A DNA stretch of 64,000 nt from Leptodontidium sp. MPI-SDFR-AT-0119 (Eukaryota; Ascomycota; Leotiomycetes; Helotiales; Leptodontidiaceae): contig JAHLEZ010000005.1 in NCBI GenBank assembly GCA_020726505.1, positions 3,100,001 through 3,164,000 of the forward strand, given 5' to 3'. The notes beneath the pieces are model-generated. The model saw nothing but the letters and a program-made list of their open reading frames with translations. It was not told where the DNA came from and did no database searches. The translations under genes and the position numbers were made by a program. The stretch's first letter is position 1; each line of letters opens with the position of its first letter. Below, piece after piece: positions 59,901 to 64,000 of this stretch.

Positions 59901-60206
59901 GGCGATAGTAGAAGATTCTCCTTTTGAGACCGTTGCGTAGTTCTCTGCAGGAGCTGCATCTGTCTGTAAGGACATCTCAATCGCTCTTTTGAGCGTTTCT
60001 TCATCTTCGCTGTCGTAAATTTCAGAATTTCCGCCGGATCCGATGTCATCATCGCCTGTATCATCGTATACCAAGAATCTGATGTCCCTAAGAGCCCATT
60101 CTTCGACAGTTGCACGTCTGATCTTGAACTTCCAGAGACCTTTCATGGCCTCAATATCTCCAAGTCCCATGGACGGCAAGTCCTCGGAGCTGATATCATC
60201 TTCCAT
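56997..60206 (-). CDS. HET-domain protein with an N-terminal ubiquitin-interacting motif
   Basis: Single exon, 1069 residues. HET domains are fungal TIR-like domains that trigger incompatibility cell death. Seen: HET at about 205-375 with YVAVSYCWPEPV at 205-216, LRMIWIDQECLPQ at 261-273, DVVYNRAIATVGL at 294-306 and WYTRAWVIQEA near 358-368. These are the family's conserved blocks in order. Residues 66-83 (SEDEETLKRAIEMSLQTD) fit the ubiquitin-interacting motif, with the key Ala75 and Ser79. A disordered Ser/Pro linker separates them. The C-terminal 650 residues have no recognised domain but contain several helical blocks. A CxxC (CRTC) precedes the HET domain. It has no intron, unlike most window genes, as is common for HET genes. 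Confidence 0.93.
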   Translation of the reverse strand: MEDDISSEDLPSMGLGDIEAMKGLWKFKIRRATVEEWALRDIRFLVYDDTGDDDIGSGGNSEIYDSEDEETLKRAIEMSLQTDAAPAENYATVSKGESSTIANPSSRHQNGGGEDPSHQKTTEMPLNKGKAPITSAQPSEKQPLLPTNSPLPGSPSHNQGDKPCRTCSILPEFPHDRKTRNFRLICPGLSDSTPELKDINVCTHYVAVSYCWPEPVFDANGQMIKTPIESKVRDLNGVIRGARALDDVLDRAVDFANCCGLRMIWIDQECLPQPEAHSPEEDKEYQQLGVQAMDVVYNRAIATVGLHEGTITSQRQADALKMLIGLDRFRRQESLERINREILDHLFSFLETVISDRWYTRAWVIQEAISAGKKLFLSFRRGEGIRYPPSFRFSRNPTKHSLDPQKDQLSSVLVNIYVEEFQGLIRVARRLLQERPLQPSPITYHSTYGPSNVLEYAERLYPSFITSKFQFQMAGPFLYGHRQSVNASTAMALLRSRQCRDTQDKVAIVANLCNYDVRLNTNEATKHCKSLRAAILSLALLNGDRSILVPEVYSPTASRINDKDKETARSGVLLSPYDTAPGGIHDSTVLPNGPLGPRVSLRPSTDILRKGIPLPAYTWTVDRELDFTPVKNQFAEVWYDMQHLRIIVDRLKGESTTAFRARQDAFTRHFLDRNIMKAAENEISSHGHIPRDSAVWSGMDSEGVHCIADLDASAIESDPTAKQKLAGIIFGILAHLNRIALLDPQAAGVANSIWHSVRTDSVKRNGMELPDLVSSELFVQPDILMDNFSALQLDKGPGNRYLQTWFVERIMRHGRLWVGRYNRSRSLLLHNVHQEGDMDPRLPSPQEISREHFEALFSSSPSSSSTAPAPAPKIRTTYPGTDTTTTSIIRRQGTRQVLSSLTNMFILLDPRGKDLSTNHNPGSYTYLAEALSRGTWTAGADEARERDLVSVFDVDGPCLVAVPFNSEWECFPRSPLRSMSTCWVVEPEPAADDYNAGINHPSRDVSSPMKGFEGTDSKLENEEPAEKISQVPNDEAPTDSKEVPLYKVLSKVRGLWQVMDLPHDEFFFV

Positions 60207-62586
60207 GATGACGTGTGTTGGTTGAATGACTCTGCGATAGTTTGTACTACCTCTCTTTTCCGTCAGAATATTACATCAGTAAAGGGAAAGACATGAGCTC
60301 ACAGTAGATAGAGTTGTTGTTGATCTAGGTGGGTTCTGATGCGGTGGTAAAGGTCAACTGAACTGGAGAGAACGTGGACCTCCTCTCTTATCAAGTTCCA
60401 CTATGCGCAAGTCCAGCTTCTTGTTACTCATCTCCATGAAAAATTCGTCCTGTTTCGTCGTCACCAAAGCTGCGCATTCGCCAAGAATATTTGGTTTAGG
60501 CAGTCATCTCGAATCTGCCTTGTACCACCATCTCAAGGAGATGGCCTATCACATGCTTGTAATATCCGTGTCACAGCCTCATCAGGCATGTTGATTTCCA
60601 ACTTCCCTGATTTGGCTCTTGTGGGCATTTCCTGAGGCGAAATCAGAATCTTTGACTTATTGTGATTATAAGAATCACGAGTTTCCAAACTTGAGAGATT
60701 TGTCTTCCCCTTTCGAAGCCAGGTAGAGAGAGGAGTCTGGTTGCTTCATCCGTCCATGTCCTCCTACCTATTACTCTGTACCCACCCAGTTTTAGAGCAA
60801 GCTCTCGCTTGTCAAATGGATTTGTTGTTATTGCAGAGCATTTCGGAGCCTATCTGTTTCCGCCGAAAACCGGCCATCGTTCTTGATGCTCCTCATACGT
60901 AGTAACAGAGGAGCTGGATCCGCTGTCGAGAATCTATCGGGTGGACTCTCCTTTTAAGGAACGAACGGCAGGACAACTGGAAGGTTCAGATCGCGCCGAA
61001 GACTTGGAGACGACGCAAAAAGCGAAACTAAATTCTCTTCTGTCTATTAAGAAGATGGACAAAAGATGAACCACAGCTGCTTGCATCGAGCATATCCGAA
61101 CCCCTGATCATGGCCAGGGCACTACTCAGGTTGGACCTCCCTAAAGCAGACTTTCCTCACGTGCTTTCGGATGTTCCTTGATAACGGGAGTGACCGGCTT
61201 CTGCAAACCCCCGATCCGAGATCCATCCCTTCCTCCCTTCCACTCCACTTTGGAAGATTGACCTCACCTCAGCCTGGTCATTCCAATGCCCAAAAGCAGC
61301 AAACATCCTTTCCCACCACACCCAAGGACTTGAAACCCAGACGTCTGGGTCTCGTTCTCTCTCCTCACACATCGACATGCAAGCGGGTCTTACGTAACAG
61401 TTTTCTTCCCCACAATTTCGCCAATTGATAGGCGTGAGGCTAGTGCCCGCAAGTGCATGAAGCTTGAGAGAGAGGAGAGGGAGGGGTCGAGATCTTGTTA
61501 TGTTATGTTGACAAATGGTCGTCCAAAAAAGAAACAGCCACAAAAGAAAATGTGAGGAAGAGAGCTACAGCTGTCAAAGACGGGACCTCGGGTGGATATC
61601 ACAACCCACCCAAAAAGATTCGGTTTCAAGATCCGTTGATAGGAGGATAGGGAAGAGGGATGATTTGAAGTTTACAGTACTGAGCTGTCAACCCCTGTCC
61701 CCCTTCGCGATAAGGATAGCAGACGTGACAGGGTCTTTGCGAATTACTGCGTGTCATTGGCTGCTTGACTTCTAAACCGGCGTTGAGCGATGGGAGATAA
61801 GCAACTACCTTGGTAAAATTACTGGGGGGCAAATCTATCAAAGTGCAAACAAGCCGACGACCGATGGGAGACGAGTGACGAGAGACCTGAGACCAGAGGA
61901 GATCTCATCTCAATTCATGCTATGGATGGGTGGATGTTCTGTCGTCGTATATCATGTCTATCCATAGTATCGGAAGAGGAGGGGATGGAGACAGACAGAC
62001 AGAAGATATTTCCCAAACAAGTGAGGGGGATGCGAGAATTATGTTTTTATTTCCCGGTGTGCAGGAGAAGAACATCATCAGCTCGAGATTATTCTATTCT
62101 ACCTACCAAGACTAGAAACAGCAAGCAATCCGAACAGATGGCTCAGATGATCGACGTTTGTATGGTCCCGTTGCAAGCTTTGGCGAAGATACACAAGCTC
62201 GGCTCAGGCTACACATACCCAATCAGGCCAAGGGGGAGATAGCTGCCGTCTAGTTGCTGTACTGTACTTTCCCCTCCGTAGCACTGGGCCTGTCCTGTCC
62301 TGTCCTCCCCTACCTTTGCCCTCCCTTGCCTTGCATGAGCCTGGCCCATAGCTCACAAGTGGAGCGATGCGATGCGATGCAGTGCGGGCGAGATAAAGCT
62401 CTAGCAGCTCATGGGCCGTGGCGAGACGTCGCCGATGATCTCGCGGCTTGACTTATAAAGTAAACAGCCTCCTCACTTCCTCTCTATTCTCAGAGCCGAA
62501 TCGTCGACGGGAACACCCCTCTACAGTGCTCTGCTTCGTACTGTACCGTATTGAATCACGGCAGGCATCAGAGAGAGACTGTCAAG
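60207..62586. other. intergenic region, upstream of HET gene and permease
   Basis: About 2.4 kb between divergent genes; no supported gene. It holds the HET promoter (left part) and the permease promoter (right part). HGATAR-type sites are seen at 61709-61714, 61796-61801 and 62392-62397. Confidence 0.55.
62454..62460 (+). promoter_or_regulatory. TATA box of the permease gene
   Basis: TATAAAG 127 bp upstream of the permease ATG, followed by a CT-rich initiator stretch. Distance and context fit a core promoter. Confidence 0.55.
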
Positions 62587-64000
62587 ATGGACTCACTCAA
62601 GCCGATCAAGAGTAGCCACAGCGGCAAGAGACATCCCGACCCCCGCAAACCCTCTGTCACCACCATCCTACCCGATGGCGATTCCCCAAACTTGGAAGGC
62701 CTCAGCGCCGACGAGGCGGCATTGGTAGCCCTCGGTTACAAGCAGGAGTTCAAGAGAGAGTTCTCGCTCTGGACGACCTTCTGCGTATCCTTTGCCGTGC
62801 TGGGCCTCTTGCCTAGTTTCGCGAGTACGCTTTACTATGGTATGGGATATGCGGGCACGGGTGGCATGGTGTGGGGTTGGTTGATCAGTTGGTTCTTTAT
62901 CCAGTGCGTAGCTATGGGTATGGCGGAGTTGTGTTCGAGTATGCCAACGAGGTATGTACAGTACACACACCCGACGGGGAGGCATGAGAAACAGAGCTAA
63001 GAGAGACTGAAAAAGCTAATAATTTGATAGTGGAGGTTTGTATTATGCAGCGGCCGTGTTAGCCCCTCCTGGATACGGACCATTCGCAGCTTGGGTGACC
63101 GGGTGGTCGAATTGGATTGTCCAAGTCACTGGAGCGCCTTCAGTTGACTATGCCCTTTCGGCTATGATCCTCGCCTCAGCATCCATCACACATCCATCAT
63201 ACGTGCCTAAAGACTGGCAAGTCTTCCTCCTCACAGTCCTTGTGATGATAATCCACGCCTGCATATCTAGTATGCCTACCCTTTGGATCGCCCGATTCAA
63301 CGCATACGGATCAACCATGAACATGATCTGTCTATTCATCGTTATCATCTTGATCCCAGCTTCCGTCACCGGATCGGACACACATCCCAAGTTCTTCCCC
63401 TCGAAGCAAGTCTGGTCTATCCAGAACGGGACAGATTGGCCTGATGGAGTAGCAGTTCTCATGTCCTTCATCGCCATCATCTGGACTATGTCCGGCTATG
63501 ACGCACCGTTCCATCTCTCAGAAGAATGCAGCAATGCCAGCATTGCCGCTCCCCGCGCTATAGTCATGACCTCAGGAGTAGGAGGTCTCGCAGGATGGGC
63601 CCTCCAACTCGTCGTAGCATACACGGTAGTCGACATCACAGAGGTGCTAGATTCCGATCTAGGCCAACCATGGGCATCCTACCTCATCGAAGTGATGCCC
63701 AAGAACACTGCTCTCGCCATCCTATCCATCACCATCGTTTGCGGCTTCTTCATGGGTCAAGGTTGCATGGTCGCCGCATCTCGAGTAACATTCGCCTACG
63801 CACGCGACGACTGCTTCCCCTTCTCCTCGTGGATTAAACGAGTTAACAAACACACCTACACGCCAGTCAACGCCGTGTGGTTCAACACCGTCATCGGCAT
63901 CCTCCTCCTCCTCCTCATCTTCGGTGGTACCGTGGCGATCGGTGCGATTTTCTCCGTCGGTGCTATCGCTGCCATGGTCGCTTTCACAATCCCCATCTTC
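62587..64000 (+). CDS. APC-family amino-acid/GABA-type permease, 3' partial
   Basis: Multi-span plasma-membrane or vacuolar permease of the amino acid-polyamine-organocation family. Exons are 62587-62951 and 63031 to beyond the window end; 444 residues visible. Seen: a basic/acidic cytosolic N terminus, DEAALVALGYKQEFKREFS (the usual entry of the fungal GABA/choline permease branch), SFAVLGLLPSFASTLYYG, the span-2/3 GGMVWGWLIS, ELCSSMPTSGGLYYAAAVLAP, SGYDAPFHLSEECSNA with the conserved Glu, and SRVTFAYARDD. Fungal homologues transport GABA, choline or other amino compounds; the substrate is not readable. GATA motifs upstream are consistent with nitrogen control by AreA. It runs off the right edge. 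Confidence 0.9.

Noticed and set aside
61157..61543. 128-residue minus-strand ORF between HET gene and permease
   Set aside because: No domain, mixed composition, and overlapped by opposing ORFs of similar quality.

Overview
The window is nuclear DNA from a filamentous ascomycete (Pezizomycotina). Genes carry many short GT..AG introns, mostly 44-90 nt with CTRAC-like branch sites. The gene set is fungal: LAG1-type ceramide synthase, a Cdc11/AspA septin, SHO1, HeLo and HET domains, and an AA8-AA12 oxidoreductase. Protein flavour suggests Leotiomycetes, but that placement is only an impression. I read about 20 protein-coding genes, most reconstructed exon by exon with phases that check. I saw no rRNA, tRNA, CRISPR array or intact transposon.

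Regions: 1-16.6 kb is gene-dense housekeeping sequence: an SDR (5' cut), ceramide synthase, a BAX-inhibitor family protein, septin, a PROPPIN (Hsv2-like), the RES-complex splicing factor Ist3, dynein light intermediate chain, and an unknown four-span membrane protein. From 16.6 to 32.6 kb there are only two genes, a GATA_AreA-like (DUF1752) protein and the osmosensor SHO1. They sit in three gene-poor stretches of about 3-5 kb full of simple-sequence DNA and pyrimidine-rich leaders. 32.6-40 kb holds a vacuolar amino-acid transporter, mitochondrial ribosomal protein bS16m, NAD(P)HX epimerase and methylcrotonyl-CoA carboxylase alpha. 41.7-46.3 kb holds a secreted haem/PQQ oxidoreductase (AA8-AA12) and a Nudix/IF-2B-like gene whose reading frame is broken between its two domains.

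47.8-60.2 kb is the most unusual part. A HeLo-domain protein fused to a pseudokinase (an MLKL-like layout) is divergent from a 1249-residue kinase-ankyrin protein, with 421 bp between them. Next come a peroxisomal SCP2-type thiolase and a 1069-residue HET-domain protein with an excellent ubiquitin-interacting motif near its N terminus. HeLo, HET and STAND/kinase/ankyrin proteins are the usual parts of fungal non-self recognition and regulated cell death, so this block is a candidate immune/allorecognition locus. That these genes act together is inference. The window ends inside an APC-family amino-acid/GABA-type permease whose upstream region carries a TATA box and GATA sites.
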